A program made the position numbers and the translations under genes. Of a DNA stretch of 64,000 nucleotides, positions 1 through 11,693 are shown one piece after another (the first letter of the stretch is position 1; the number at the start of each line of letters is the position of its first letter). The notes below the pieces were generated by a model. That model did not search any database and was not told where the DNA came from. It was given only the letters and a program-made list of their open reading frames with translations. This DNA comes from Acanthochlamys bracteata (taxonomy: Eukaryota; Streptophyta; Magnoliopsida; Pandanales; Velloziaceae), in contig CM034131.1 of the NCBI GenBank assembly GCA_019914995.1, positions 3,690,501-3,754,500 of the forward strand, read 5' to 3'.

Positions 1-233
1 AGGATGTGCCTATATATAAGTCCACATAATCTAACAATGAGCAATCTCCTTTTAATAAGTATGATCAACTATGATTTCTCTGCAGGAGTCTTAAGATCTG
101 TTACGATCTATATGATCAACTGTTTTGTTGAAAGATGGTTTTCTAAAACGTTATCTAGAAGAAGCAATTCACTATCCTGCACCCAAGTTATCTACTTATG
201 TACAACTGCAAATACATGGTCCTAGTAAATTGA

Positions 234-752
<519 letters not shown>

Positions 753-1395
753 TTGAGAACTAAACTGTTGAATAAGTTTCTTTTTCTTTTATTTTTTATC
801 ATCCTGGAAAATTTTAGTTTTCAAATTTTCGAGGGCATTCTAAAGAATATGAATCCCCTTTTGTTCTTTTGTATTATATAAAAGTTCATGCGATTACGCT
901 TGCTGTAAACAGAATTGTCTGTGAAATGAAATGCTTCTGAATTTAAGTGCAGATTCTCTTATTATTATAATTGTACTTATTCTGCAGTTTTAATTTCACA
1001 AACGGTGTGGCACTACAATCACTCATCAAAGTGGCTTATATATGAGAATTAGCTGAATCTCTAGTATTCTTACATCTGATAAGTGTATTTACTATCTACG
1101 TGCTTGATTTTGGCATGAATTATGAACCAAAAATATTGCACCATGAATGTAAAATATTAAAAAGATCCGAGCAGATGGAACATAAAATATGAATATTGGT
1201 CTAACCTTTACCAAGTTACAACCTGTGTTTTAGGCCCATTCTTAAACTGATATAAAACCAAATCCAGTTAGGACTCCTGGTGTCGTGAGATTGTTTAGGT
1301 CTTGGACTTATTATCCAGCTGGGCCTGGTCGAACTTACCAGGGAAGTCCAGGCATGGTTATGCAAAAAAAATAATATTGTGCAGGGTACCTTTAG
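753..1395. other. Downstream flank of the GAPA relic, no gene seen
   Basis: T-rich DNA resembling a 3' UTR follows the relic's stop codon. No poly(A) tract marks a retrocopy end. The rest shows no coding pattern or repeat that I can assign. Confidence 0.4.
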
Positions 1396-1560
1396 GGGTG
1401 GTAATTCGGATTTCTGGATCGGTTCCGGATCGACCTATATAATAATCGGATCAAAATTATTCAATCCTAACCCAACCCACTTATTTATATGGGTCAAAAT
1501 TGTCAATTCTAATCCAATCTATTTATAACCGGATTAACCCTTGTCTCCCGCCTACCATTC
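1396..1560 (+). repeat. Dispersed repeat of the 'GGGGTGGYAATTCGG' family
   Basis: Begins AGGGGTGGTAATTCGGAT and carries the phrases ATGGGTCAAAATTGTCAA and CAATCTATTTATAACCGG. The same wording recurs at about 37537-37730, 38780-39046 and, more decayed, 62545-62930. It is a short non-coding interspersed repeat common in plant intergenic DNA. I cannot assign its class; the 39.04 kb end (TTGCTACCCT) mirrors the start motif, which suggests short terminal inverted repeats. Confidence 0.55.
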
Positions 1561-1651
1561 TACGGAACTTATTTCAATTGAAACAAGAACTTGTTCTGTA
1601 CTAAACTATAATCTTTTATGTTAATTACGACCTCTTTTGTTACTTTAGTTG

Positions 1652-3095
1652 TGTTGGAACTATGAAGATAATTTTGATGATAACAAAGAATTAAGAACTA
1701 TGATTTATATTAAACTAATAATCTGAAATCAAGTTCTGCAGGATTAGACAAACAAAGATCATTTTATTTACAGCAAACAATAACAGCCATCATGCAGCCA
1801 AAGATTATGCTACTACAAATTAAATAGCATACGGAACAGAGGATGCCATAGTCACATTGCAGTCAGCTGCTTGACCACTGAAGCACAAGAAGACTTCTCT
1901 GCTTCGAAACAGAGCTTTGGGTTCAACAGCAACAAAAGTTTTCTTACTTCAAAAATCCTCTGGACTCACAACGCACTGAAGCAATTCAAATAGAAAATCT
2001 ATAACGAGCAAAAATCATCTTCCTTTTTCACAGAAAGGAAAAGCTCTATAATCAAGGGAAGAAAGCACATCATACAAGTCAAGATTCTAATCAAATCAAG
2101 CAGTCAACCAGCAATGCATTAAATATGGACAAGCCAACTCAGCTCTTTTGTTTCAGACAGCAACTTAGCTAAATTAAGCTTATAATCACTGGTGGCAAAT
2201 TCAAATTTTTACAATGCATTTAATGCTATGGAGACATTGCACAAAACACAACCGAAAGCAATTAAGGAAGCGGTTGATTAACCGCTGGGCAAATCTGCTC
2301 CCTCTCTAACGTGAAGAACCACCAATGGAAAAGAGCGCCAACGGCAACGTTCTTCAACGGTTCCTGCACAGAGACGAAACACTATAAGAAGGGAGATAGA
2401 GCAACAAAGAAAAAGCAGAGAGAGAACACAAGCAAAACAAAGACATTCAAGAACTCTACTACTCTACGCAAACAACAAAAATCTTACTGCTGATCACACT
2501 GAAGAAATCTCTCTCAGCAACCTCTCTGATCATCTCATTAGAAACACTTCATGAAGACATAACCTTCATGAGATAGATCCTTGCTCAATTTCTGTTTATT
2601 TTTTTGTAACCTATTACTGACTTTATGAAGGTGGTGCTGCGGGCACTGAGAAAGGAAGCTCAGGTGGAGCTTGGTAAAAGTTCTTAGACTTTGTAATAGA
2701 GTTAGCAAATCAGCCAGAAAGACAGGTGTGTCCAGTATGCTGTGTTAGGGGTTGTCTTGGTGAAGAAACCCGGTAAGAGTAAGTGTGCTTGGTGAAGCAC
2801 TTTGCTCTTGGTGTATTTGTAGCTTATTAAAGATTTAGTGAAGCTTTGACTCTGGTGATAGAGCGACCGTAGATATAGGCAAAGGGGTTTTGCCGAACCA
2901 CGTTAAATATCCTGAGTACTATCATTTTTACATATACCAACAAACACTCTAACTCTCTCTGTCTGCAGGTTACAGAATTGACACAGCCGGCTGTAAGCCT
3001 GCTACTAGTAAGATAACTAAGCTTGACGAAAATTTTTATTGACTAACTCAATTCACCCCTCCCCTCTTGAGTTAATTTTACAGGAAAACCTAACA
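1652..3095 (+). repeat. 5' LTR of the Sirevirus-like element
   Basis: 1444 bp, TG...CA ended. It is closely similar along its length to 3964-5383 and, in reverse, to 12161-13727. A possible promoter sits near 2380 (ACTATAAGAAGG), followed by pyrimidine- and purine-rich stretches. The last 30 bp (CCCCTCTTGAGTTAATTTTA then CAGG...AACA) are conserved among all three copies. Confidence 0.85.
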
Positions 3096-3227
3096 AGTTG
3101 AACATGGAATGGATAATATTATGGACATGAACTTGCAAATTAACACTGACCCCCAAAACAGAGTGCCCAGCTGAAGGAGCTACTGAAGAACCACATCAAG
3201 GAGCTGAGCCACTATCCATTAACATCT

Positions 3228-3542
3228 ATGAAGCTCCTCTGCAGGAGGAACCACTGCCCCAAGAACCCCCACCTGAGACTCAATCTGAAACTCAAATGCA
3301 TTGTGACCCCCTCACTAGTGAACCTCCTATCTCTGACCCCCCCATCAGCTCTCTCAACCGTTCCTAGCCTTCCCTCTAAACGCAAGAACCTCAAACGCAA
3401 AGCTCACAAATCAGTCTCCAGCTCCCAAGCCCTTGTTGCTAAGGATGTAGTAATACTTCCTCAGTCCTCTGTAGCTAAACCAAAACATCAACGCCCTAGA
3501 CCTCCTGGCTGCAGAACATCCTCTAGGCGAAGAAATATCTAG
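3228..3542 (+). pseudogene. Leftover internal ORF of the Sirevirus-like element (proline- and lysine-rich, possibly 3'-ORF remnant)
   Basis: A short open frame of about 100 codons, rich in Pro, Ser, Lys and Arg (for example PSLPSKRKNLKRKAHKSVSS), ends just before the purine tracts. A second frame over 3170-3350 is Glu/Pro-rich (EEPLPQEPPPETQSETQ), so the reading appears frame-shifted. Its place between the lost pol and the 3' LTR matches where Sireviruses carry an extra ORF, but I see no domain and the identity is inference. It is unlikely to be expressed as a host gene. Confidence 0.4.
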
Positions 3543-3760
3543 TTGAAAACTTAGCTTAGGCTTAGCTTGATTACTGCTTTAGTTTGTTTGAATGTTTAGA
3601 TGTTTGTTTTCTATGTTTGGATGTTTGCTCGTCTATTTACTTGTCACTTGCAGTGCTTAAATGAATGGTTGAACCTTTTGTTATGACTATCTGGTTATCT
3701 TCTGCCTAACCTGCCAAGTTTTAGCTACGTTGCATTCTGTATAAACTTTCTGAGATGACA

Positions 3761-3963
3761 AAAGGGGGAGAAAAATGGGAGAAAGAATTATTAATGGCTC
3801 AAATTAAGGGGGAGCCATGAACCACTTACAGGTAAATAAAATATATGCATCAGTTGAGGGGGAGTCATCTACAGGTATGAAAATTTACAATTCAAATTGA
3901 TGGTTTATGAAAATATAAATCAATAATTTTTAATTTATTTGTCATCATCAAAAATGGGGAGAT
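3761..3963 (+). other. Multiple polypurine tracts before the 3' LTR
   Basis: AAAGGGGGAGAAAAATGGGA at 3761, AAGGGGGAG at about 3806, GAGGGGGAG at about 3856 and AAAATGGGGAGAT directly before the LTR at 3964. Such tracts prime plus-strand DNA synthesis; a series of them is characteristic of Sireviruses. Confidence 0.75.
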
Positions 3964-5383
3964 TGTTGGAACTATAAGGATAATTTTGATGATAACAAAG
4001 AATTAAGACCTATGATTTATATTAAACTAATAATCTGAAAACAAGATTCTGCAGGATTAGACAAACAAAGATCATTTTATTTACAACAGACAATAACAGC
4101 CATCATACAGCCAATTGTCATGTTACTACAAATTAAACAGCATACGGGACAGAGGATGCCATAGTCACATTGCAGTCAGCTGCTCGATTACTGAAGCACA
4201 AGAAGATTTCTTTGTATCGAAACAGAGCCTTTGGGTTTAACCGCAACAAAACTTTTCCTTACTTTAAAAATCGTCTGGACTCACAACGGACTGAAACATT
4301 TCAAAGAGAAGATCTACAAAGAGCAAAAAATCATCTTCAATTTCACAGAAAAGAAAAGCTCAATAATCAAGGGAAGAAAGCACATTATACAGATCAAAGT
4401 CTTTAATTAAATCAAGCAGTCAACCAACGATACATTAAATATGGACAAGCCAAATCAGCTCATCGAGTCTCAGACAGCAGACCACTGGCGGCAAATTCAA
4501 ATTTCTACAACGCATTTAATGCTATGGAGACCTTGCACAAAGACAGCCGAAAGAAATTTGGAAGCGACTGATTAACCGCTGGACAAAACGACTTCCTCTC
4601 TGACGTGAAAAACCACCAATGAAAAAGATCGCCAACGGCAACGTTCCTCAACGGTTCCTGCACAGGGAAGAAGCTCTATACGAAGGGAGTCACAGCAACG
4701 AAGAAAGAGCAGAGAGAACACAAGCAAAACAGAGATACACAAGAACTCTACTTCTCTACACAAACATTAAATCTTACTGCTTATCACACTGAAGAAATCT
4801 CTTTCAGCAACATATCTTATCATCTCATTTGAAATACTTCATGAACACATAACTCACATGAGATAGATCATGTGCTCAATTTCTGTTTATCTTTCTTATA
4901 ACCTTTTACTGACATTGTGAAGGTAGTGCTGCGGGCACCGAAAAGGAAGCTCAGGTAGAGCTTGGTGAAAGCTCTTAGACCTTGTAATAGAGCTAGCAAA
5001 TCAGCCAGGGGGATAGGTGTGTCCAGTAGGCTGTTAGGGGTTGTCTTGGTGAAGAAACCCGGTAAGAGTAAGTGTGCTTGGTGAAGCACTTTGCTCTAGG
5101 TGTATTTGTAGCTTATTAAAGGTTTAGTGAAGCTTTGGCTCTGGTGATAGAGCGACCATGGATGTAGGCAAAGGGGTTTTGCCGAACCACGTTAAATATC
5201 CTAAGTACTACCTTTTTATTTGTGTCAATAAACACTCTAACTCTCTCTGTCTGCAGGTTACAGAATTGACACAGCCGGCTGAAAGCTTACTACCAGTAGG
5301 ATAACTAAGCTTGACGAAAATTTTTATTGACTAACTCAATTCACCCCTCCCCTCTTGAGTTAATCTTACAGGAAAACCTAACA
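3964..5383 (+). repeat. 3' LTR of the Sirevirus-like element
   Basis: 1420 bp, starting TGTTGGAACTATAAGGATA and ending GGAAAACCTAACA. It differs from the 5' LTR by scattered substitutions and small indels, so insertion is old rather than recent. A loose alignment is visible by eye from end to end. Confidence 0.85.
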
Positions 5384-5557
5384 TAGTAAATCTATTTTGT
5401 TTATCTTGAGCAAATGTAATTAATTTAATATGTCAATTTTTGTTTTATGATCACCACCCAAAAAAGCATATTTTTTGTTGATGTGCAACGATTCTTCAAA
5501 CAAAGTGACTCAATGAAAATGATAATATTCTCCATTTCTTATATTGAAACAAAGAGT
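5384..5557. other. Short unassigned spacer between two retroelements
   Basis: AT-rich sequence with no reading frame of note. With the Copia element removed it would join the DNA at 11694. Confidence 0.4.
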
Positions 5558-5755
5558 TGTAGAGAATTATACTTAATGACTTATTTTTCTTTGTTGATAT
5601 AAGCATATATATACAATCAAGGTTTCTAAAAGTTAAATATTTCTAAAATCAAGCCAAATCAAATCTTTTTAGAATAAAGTAAAATCTAATCTTTCTAAAT
5701 AAAATTTTTCTAATTAAGTACTCCAAATATAGGAAGGAATCAAATATTCTTATCA
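5558..5755 (-). repeat. 3' LTR of the minus-strand Copia element
   Basis: Matches 11492-11693 over its length (shared AGGTTTC, CTAATCTTTCTAAATAAAAT and ATATAGGAAGGAAT). Minus-strand start is TGATAAGAATATT and the end is TCTCTACA. A polypurine tract lies at 5756-5768 (minus-strand CTTTGGAGGGGCA). Confidence 0.85.
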
Positions 5756-5799
5756 TGCCCCTCCAAAGTGAAGCTCCGATCGGAGAATTCAATCTTGAA

Positions 5800-7330
5800 C
5801 CGAAGAAGAAGAAAGCGCATCCGAAAAAGTAGTTTGGTGAGTGCGTCATTCAGTTGATATTGTGATGGAATATGAGTGACGCGCAAAGCACCACTTTGAA
5901 CTTGTCTCTAATAAAGTGAAAGTCAATGTCAACATATTTCATCCTAAAATGAAAAACTGGATTGGAGCACAAATGTGTAATACCAATATTGTCATAATAT
6001 AGGAGTACTTGGAAGTTGAACACCACGTATATAGATAGAAGAGAGTTAATCCAACTGTGTTCTACAGCAGTTGGGGCAACAAAACGATATTCAGCTTATA
6101 TAGAGTAACAAGCAACAGTCCGTTATTTTTTTGAACTATAGGAGATTGGATTGCGACTTAACTACACTACATAGACACTAGTAGAGGTGAAGTCATCTCT
6201 GTTACCTACCCAGTCAGCATTCGATAATGCGTACAAAGATAGAGGTGATTCATGATACAAAAATAATTTGTGATTTAGTGTACCAGATAGATAGCGAAGG
6301 AGGCATTTGACGGCTATCCAATGCTCAATTGTTGGCCGATTTATGAACTGAGAGAACTTGTTTACTATAAATGCAATATCCGGTCGTTTAAAAGACAGAT
6401 ATTAAAGGCTCCCAATTACAGTCCAGAATTCTGTTGGATCAGAACAAGCTGTGCCTACATGAAGTGTCAATGTTGGACTAGTGGATAAGGGAGTTATGAC
6501 GGGTTTGGCATCGATCATTTTAGTACGGACAAATAGATCGGTTATGTACCATCGTTGAGAGAGAAAAGAACTATGGTTGTGTGGAATAACCTCAACATTA
6601 AGAAAAATAACAATGGGCCAAGATCTTTCATTGAGAATCATTGTGGTAAGAAGATCTATAAATCGTTTTATCATTTTCTGTCTGTCTTGTGTAATGATTA
6701 GATCATCAATATAGATAAATTAGTAAATGAGATACCCACCTATGTTAAGAATGAAGAGTGAGGTGTCCGCATGAGAGTTGATGAAGCCAAAGTCAAATAA
6801 ATATGTTTTGAGCTTGTGATATCAAGCTCCTGGTGCTTGTTTGAGACCATAAATATCTTTGCGAAGTTTTTGCAAACATGAGTGGAAAAATCTATATCAA
6901 TAAATTTGAGTGGTTGAGACATATATACGTCTTCAGATAGGTGTCCCTGAAGAAATACATTATTAACATCAAACTAGTCAAGTGACCACCCCTACTGATG
7001 TAAGACTTAAAACAATACGAGCAGTTGTTGTTTGATAATTAGACTAAATATGTCATTATAGTCCACTCTGGGCCGTTGATGAAATCCCTTATCAACAAAA
7101 CGTGTTTTCTACCTATCAATAGAGCCATCAGATTGTCGTTTAGTGCGTAAAGTCTACTTACATTCCACAATATTTTGTGAGAAATCAAATAAAACAAGTT
7201 TTCAAGTATCATTTCGAACAAAAGTATCAAACTCTTCAGACATGGCCCGACGCCATTTAGGATCTTTGAGGGTTTAGGTCGTATTTGTGATTCTAAGTCA
7301 TCAAATGCGGATAGTTGAGCTATCAAGTTG
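5800..7330 (-). pseudogene. Copia reverse transcriptase and RNase H relic
   Basis: Read right to left, the phrases WRRAMSEEFDTFVRNDT (about 7240), DGSIDR, KGFHQRP (about 7080), LQGHLSEDVYMSQPLKFID (about 6910) and IPHNHSSFLSQRWYITDL (about 6560) follow the Copia reverse transcriptase in order. IGSLQYLSFKRPDIAF (about 6400) and further RNase H blocks ending near 5850 come next. The catalytic YVDD region is not intact. Stops and frame changes are spread through it. Upstream pol (integrase) is replaced by gypsy DNA from about 7335 on. Confidence 0.9.
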
Positions 7331-7334
7331 AGTT

Positions 7335-7505
7335 TTTGAATATGCTTCTAGATGGTACTATGGAAGAACCATTCACGTAGGGAAGCAACGTGGGAGTTAG
7401 AAGCTGAAATGGAAGCGAAATATCCTTGGTTATTCACGTCTTGAGGTATAAGTTCTTCTTTTATTAGAAAATCCGAGGACGAATTTTTAAATAAGAGGGT
7501 TATAT
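7335..7505 (+). pseudogene. C-terminal tail of a Ty3/gypsy pol polyprotein
   Basis: The plus-strand frame through 7352-7441 reads VLWKNHS then REATWELEAEMEAKYPWLF followed by a stop. This is the typical end of chromovirus-type gypsy pol (the consensus W-x-N-H-x-x-E-E-A-T-W-E block). It is followed by CCGAGGACGAATTTTTAAAT and a purine stretch, the usual bridge to the 3' LTR of Tekay/Del-like elements. Only about 35 residues remain; the rest of pol and gag are absent. The strand is opposite to the surrounding Copia. Confidence 0.8.
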
Positions 7506-10007
7506 TGTAATAACTAAAACTCTGTGAGCTGCAGGAAGCTATTATAAGAACTAGAGGGTCTATCATGCAATGTCCAACTCATTTTATTTTCCCTTCTTCT
7601 TCTTCCTCCTCACTGCCTTCCCGACACCGCCACTGCCTCTTCCTTCCAGATGCTCTCCGGCGTCAAATCGACCTTCTCCGGCGACGGTCATCCCCTCTAA
7701 CAACTCCGTTCATCATCTTCTCCCTCCGGACATCATTATTACGGCTACGGCGAGCTCCATCGCGAGGGATAGCAAAACCTAGAATTTTGTCCGGCCGTTT
7801 CGCCGGCGATCCGGCGACGGTGAGTAGCTAGAAACATTCCCCTCAACTTGTTAAGTCTTTTCCCTTATTTAATTGCATTGATTTTCAACTCCGGCACTTG
7901 ATATCGCGTGAGTTCGCCGCCGGACGTTATTTCCTCGATTCCGGCCATCGGCGACAAAATTGAAGCTCGTCGTCTATTCCATTTGATTCTACTATCAGTG
8001 TTGGTCATTTTTACTACTTTGAACGCACTTGGCCGGAACCCTAGCTCGCCGAAATCTGGCGAACTTTTCCGGTGAACTTTCCGGCGACTTGGTTAGGTGA
8101 GTTAAAAATACTTGCTTCGTGTATTTGTAATTATTGTTAGATGAATTATTAATTCGTTTCGATTTAGAAAATCGTTGGATTGAAAATACGCGACTTGTTG
8201 CCGATTCAAGTCGTTTTAGCATTCGATCGTCTCACCTCGTCGGTAAGCTTCTTGGATTCGTTAGTTAGTACTTATTGTGTAGTGGATTAGGAATTTGAAT
8301 AAACCATTGAACGAATGAAATTCTAGAATGGTTCACTTAATGCTATTGAACCTTGGACTCAAACTTAGTTAGATATTTATTACAAGTATTTGATTTAGCT
8401 TTATGCGTGCTTATTATTGAATATGCCCGTCTGCACGTTAGGTGGTACGAGTGACTTGAATTTGGACGGTGCGGTTTAGAATTGACAGTTGATATAAATA
8501 CTTGTTTGGACTACAGGTGAGGGTTACCGTGCCATCTTTTGTTCCTAAATTAACGTTAGGCTTTCGGCACAGGTAGTATTTGCTTTGAAAATTCTGGCCT
8601 ACCTTACTATTGTCATTATATATTATGATTTATCCTTCATGCTATATATGCCTGTACATGTTTAGATTTATTTCACATCATGTTTATACTTAGTACTAAC
8701 ATGTTTGCATATTGTAGACTATGTGGTATAATTAGGAGAATATGCTATATACATGTCAATATTTTTCTTTCATATATGCATAAGTATAATCACGATAGCA
8801 TTGGACATAGCATATTCATTGAGTGAAAACATATTATGTTGCATCTACTTGTTAGGGACTGCATTGGTATGGGACAATGCAGAACCTAACAGGTACTGTC
8901 GTAACCTATTATATTATGTATGCTTAAATGAGTTATTGATACGGTGGGTCTCAGAAGATACTGGGCACCAAAATATATGGATAGCCGATGGGTCCCAAGA
9001 TATATTGGACATCGAGTTATAAGATATGAATTACCGGTGGGTCCCAGAACATATTGGGCACCGAGCTGTGATGATATTGCTTGCCGGTGGGTTCCAGGAT
9101 ATATTGGGCACCGAGCTTGTTTGTGGCTTGATATATATAAAAGTATTATGTATGTATGCTTGTATGATATACCTGATAGCGTGATGTGAGTTGGAGATAT
9201 GATCTCACTCGATCGTCTATCTTGTATGACTGTTGACTTGATGCATTCACATACATTATTACATATATTTGTCTGCATGGGTGTACTATGTATATGTATA
9301 TATATATTATAGCCTTGAGAGTGTCGCATAATATTGTTTCATATTATCGTATATCTCTGCTAAGAACTGAGTCGGTATTGGACGATTCTGGACTTAGTAG
9401 CATCTGATCTAATCTATCGTTGCATCTGCTTCATGTAGATAGTACTATAATGCATACTTAACGCATTATCTAAATTGGGCATTCTGCTGTTTTACCTTAC
9501 TGAGACTGGGCTCACCCTCTTTTCTCTTCTTTGGCCTCCCCCAGATAGGTCAGAAGCTAGGGGGCGCTGATTTGACTCGATATTGCTGGACCGAGAGCGT
9601 ACAGAGGGTATTTTATAAATCTTTTGGCATGTAGTTAGCTCTGTAATTCTCGAAGGACATTGACTTTTTTTGCACTTTATTGTATGTGGTATTGCGATGG
9701 TTTTTATTTTGTATTATAATAGGTGTTACGGCTACCGGTAGCCACTAGTGGTATTTTGTTTGTAAAATTGATTTTTATGCTGTTCGTTTTTCTTGTTTTG
9801 GATTTTTGATTATAAATATAATTACTATTACTTGTACAGGTTCTCCCTATTAAGTTTTTAGGGAAGATTATGTCGAAATTTTTCGAATATTGATAAGTTA
9901 ATTTTATTGAGTTTTTGGATTAGGCTTACTGGATTGGGCCGAGTTTGGGCCTTGTCTGGACTCGGTTTAGTCCAGTGCCGGTTAGGGTCTAGTTTTGGGT
10001 CTTGACA
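7506..10007 (+). repeat. 3' LTR of a Ty3/gypsy (Tekay/Del-like) element, about 2.5 kb
   Basis: Starts TGTAATAACTAAAACTCTG directly after the gypsy pol tail and ends GGTCTTGACA, meeting Copia sequence at once on the right. It shares ordered landmarks with 22397-25019: a 'GTTACCGTGCC' block (8523), an 'ACTGAG-CTGGGCTCA' block (about 9500) and GGCTACCGGTAGCCA (9730). Small open frames near 7565-7830 are within a C-rich leader part of the LTR and are not credible genes. The LTR holds an internal tandem repeat (see 8943-9125). Confidence 0.8.
8943..9125 (+). repeat. Four imperfect 44-50 bp tandem units inside the gypsy LTR
   Basis: Units begin GGTGGGTCTCAG (8943), GATGGGTCCCAAG (8987), GGTGGGTCCCAGA (9036) and GGTGGGTTCCAGG (9086). 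Each continues ATATTGGGCACCGAG or a close variant. The unit is not seen in the second LTR copy, where a different G-rich segment (23880-24050) occupies a similar place. Confidence 0.8.
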
Positions 10008-11399
10008 ATAATTGTAAATGACCATTAGATATGATATGTTTGAAGATTTGAAGAGATGAATGTCCTAGTCTATGATTCCATTCGGATGAAGAGGTTTTGA
10101 CACTAGATAGAGCAATTAATGGTGAAGATTGGATTTATGTGATTGGCCACTCATAAACGTCATCCTTAGTTTGCCCTTAAACAAGACGTGCCCCCGTACG
10201 AAGATCCTTCACAATAAAAAAATGTGGTAAGAATTCAACAAAAACATTGTTGGTGAGGCAAAACTGAGAAATGGAGATTAAAATTTTTTTCATGCTTGGC
10301 ACACGAAGAAGATTATTGAGTATAAAATTATGAGTAGAGTAAGGTAGAAAAAGAGAATCAGTGTGGGTGATTGGAAAACTTGTGCCATCTCCAATCATAA
10401 TTTCGTCGGAACCATTATAGGGAGAGTGAAGTGAGAGATTGTTGGGATCGCCGGTAGCATGATGAAATGCATCACTATCAAATAACCAAGAGAGAGTTTT
10501 TGTGCCGGTATTAGCTACAAAGTTAGTTCGTGGCTGCCATGATGGAAGATTTTTTCTGAATCCGGAGTTGATTGGCATTTGGTTGGTTGGTATATGATTG
10601 ATCGGTACTAGACGAAAGGATGGACACTACTTAGTTGAGTGTCCTTGAGTGCCACAAATTTAAAAACGACTAAGATATGCTCTTGGTGAACGGCGATCAT
10701 CATTAGATGTTGGCGTGGAGGACATGATATTGGAAGATATAGTGGGACGAAAAGAGTCTGTATGTTTAGAGTTGAAAGAGGGACGAGACCTTGAATTTCT
10801 TTATGCTGGATTAGCAGTCGCTGGTATTGGTTGAACCTTGGACGTTACACTGCGATTAATGGCTTCAAGAGTGAGGAGCTTTTCATGTAGTTCCTCAATT
10901 GAGATTGGGTTCTCGCGAACTTGGAGAGCAACAATAAGATCATAAAATTCTTCGCGAAGACCATTTAAAATTTTCTCAAGTAGGTCTTTAGCATTCATAG
11001 GGGTATCAAATAGTATAAGTTCATCGGCATACCTTTTAATTCTTCGTAAGTATTCAGTGACACTTTGAGAATCCTTCTGAGGATTTTTAAAATGAGTTCA
11101 AATTTGTAGACGGCGACTGCGTGTTGTCTTGGCATATGTTTACAGTGAGTATAAGCTGAATTGGTAATTACTGAACTGTCTGTAATAATAGTGGATGGTT
11201 GACACAGTTTAGATCTATCAATGAATCCAATGAGATCAAAACCAATAAAAAAAGTGTTGAATTGAAATTTCCATAAGAGATAGTTTGTATGATTGAATTT
11301 TAATGGAGTTTGAGCGGCAACGTTGATGGCGATCAATTATTGATTGGAGTCTATAGTGATGATAGAAAAAGCACTAGATGATGTAGAGATATTGGCCAT
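10008..11399 (-). pseudogene. Copia gag, protease and GAG-pre-integrase relic
   Basis: The minus-strand reading from an ATG at 11399 gives INVAAQTPLKFNHTNY, LWKFQFNTFFIGFDLIGFID, the gag helix block NGLREEFYDLIVALQVREN (about 10940) and a protease/spacer region with WLFDSDAFHHATGDPNNL (about 10490) where the usual DSGA triad is degraded to DSDA. It continues MKKILISISQFCLTNNV and, near 10075-10020, a shifted WHHRLGHPSLQ-like GAG-pre-integrase block. It stops exactly at the gypsy LTR end. An in-frame stop lies within the first 25 codons. Confidence 0.88.
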
Positions 11400-11473
11400 T
11401 AAGAGTATTTGAAACTACTTAGGTAGGGAGAACGGAAAAAAATATATAAGAGAAGATAGAGGTCATTAGAGCA

Positions 11474-11491
11474 ATGGTGGCTCTGATATCA
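11474..11491 (-). other. tRNA-Met type primer-binding site of the Copia element
   Basis: Minus-strand TGATATCAGAGCCACC immediately inside the right-hand LTR, one base off the usual plant TGGTATCAGAGC primer-binding site. Confidence 0.85.
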
Positions 11492-11693
11492 TGTATAGAA
11501 TTATACTCAATGATTTATTCTTTTTATTAATATGAGCACATATATATACATTCAAGGTTTCCAAAGGTTAAATATCCCTAAAATCAAATCTTTCTAAAAT
11601 CAAGCCAAATGAAATCTTTCTAAAATAAAATAAAATCTAATCTTTCTAAATAAAATCTCTGTAAATATAGGAAGGAATTAAATGTCTTTATCA
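11492..11693 (-). repeat. 5' LTR of the minus-strand Copia element
   Basis: 202 bp repeat of 5558-5755. It is followed on the plus strand by GGAGT, a near match to AGAGT at the other end of the element. Confidence 0.85.

Larger units (their letters stand above)
1652..5383 (+). mobile_element. Sirevirus-like Ty1/copia LTR retrotransposon, internally deleted
   Basis: Two direct repeats of about 1.4 kb (1652-3095 and 3964-5383) start TGTTGGAACTAT and end CCTAACA. They enclose only about 870 bp. Several G-rich purine tracts (near 3761, 3806, 3856 and 3951) precede the 3' LTR. Multiple polypurine tracts upstream of the 3' LTR are a known hallmark of Sireviruses, and the long LTRs fit. No gag, integrase or reverse transcriptase remains and no tRNA-Met primer site follows the 5' LTR, so the element cannot be autonomous. 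Flanking 5-mers (AGTTG left, TAGTA right) do not match, so there is no clean target-site duplication. Confidence 0.85.
5558..11693 (-). mobile_element. Ty1/copia retrotransposon on the minus strand, interrupted by a gypsy remnant
   Basis: Short LTRs of about 200 bp (5558-5755 and 11492-11693) bound the unit. Read on the minus strand it holds a primer-binding site, gag, protease, GAG-pre-integrase, then (after foreign DNA) reverse transcriptase and RNase H, then a polypurine tract (GGAGGGGCA just before 5755). The flanking 5-mers AGAGT (5553-5557) and GGAGT (11694-11698) differ at one base, consistent with an aged target duplication. Coding parts carry many stops and shifts, so the element is dead. 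The integrase core is missing where the gypsy DNA sits. Confidence 0.9.

Noticed and set aside
7565-7831. Plus-strand frames of 70-88 codons at the start of the gypsy LTR
   Set aside because: They fall wholly inside the 2.5 kb LTR, are Ser/Pro-rich low complexity, and have no counterpart in the second LTR copy.
8886-9329. Minus-strand frame of 147 codons with a repeated PTG/CPIYLG phrase
   Set aside because: The repetition is only the translation of the LTR's 44-50 bp tandem repeat.
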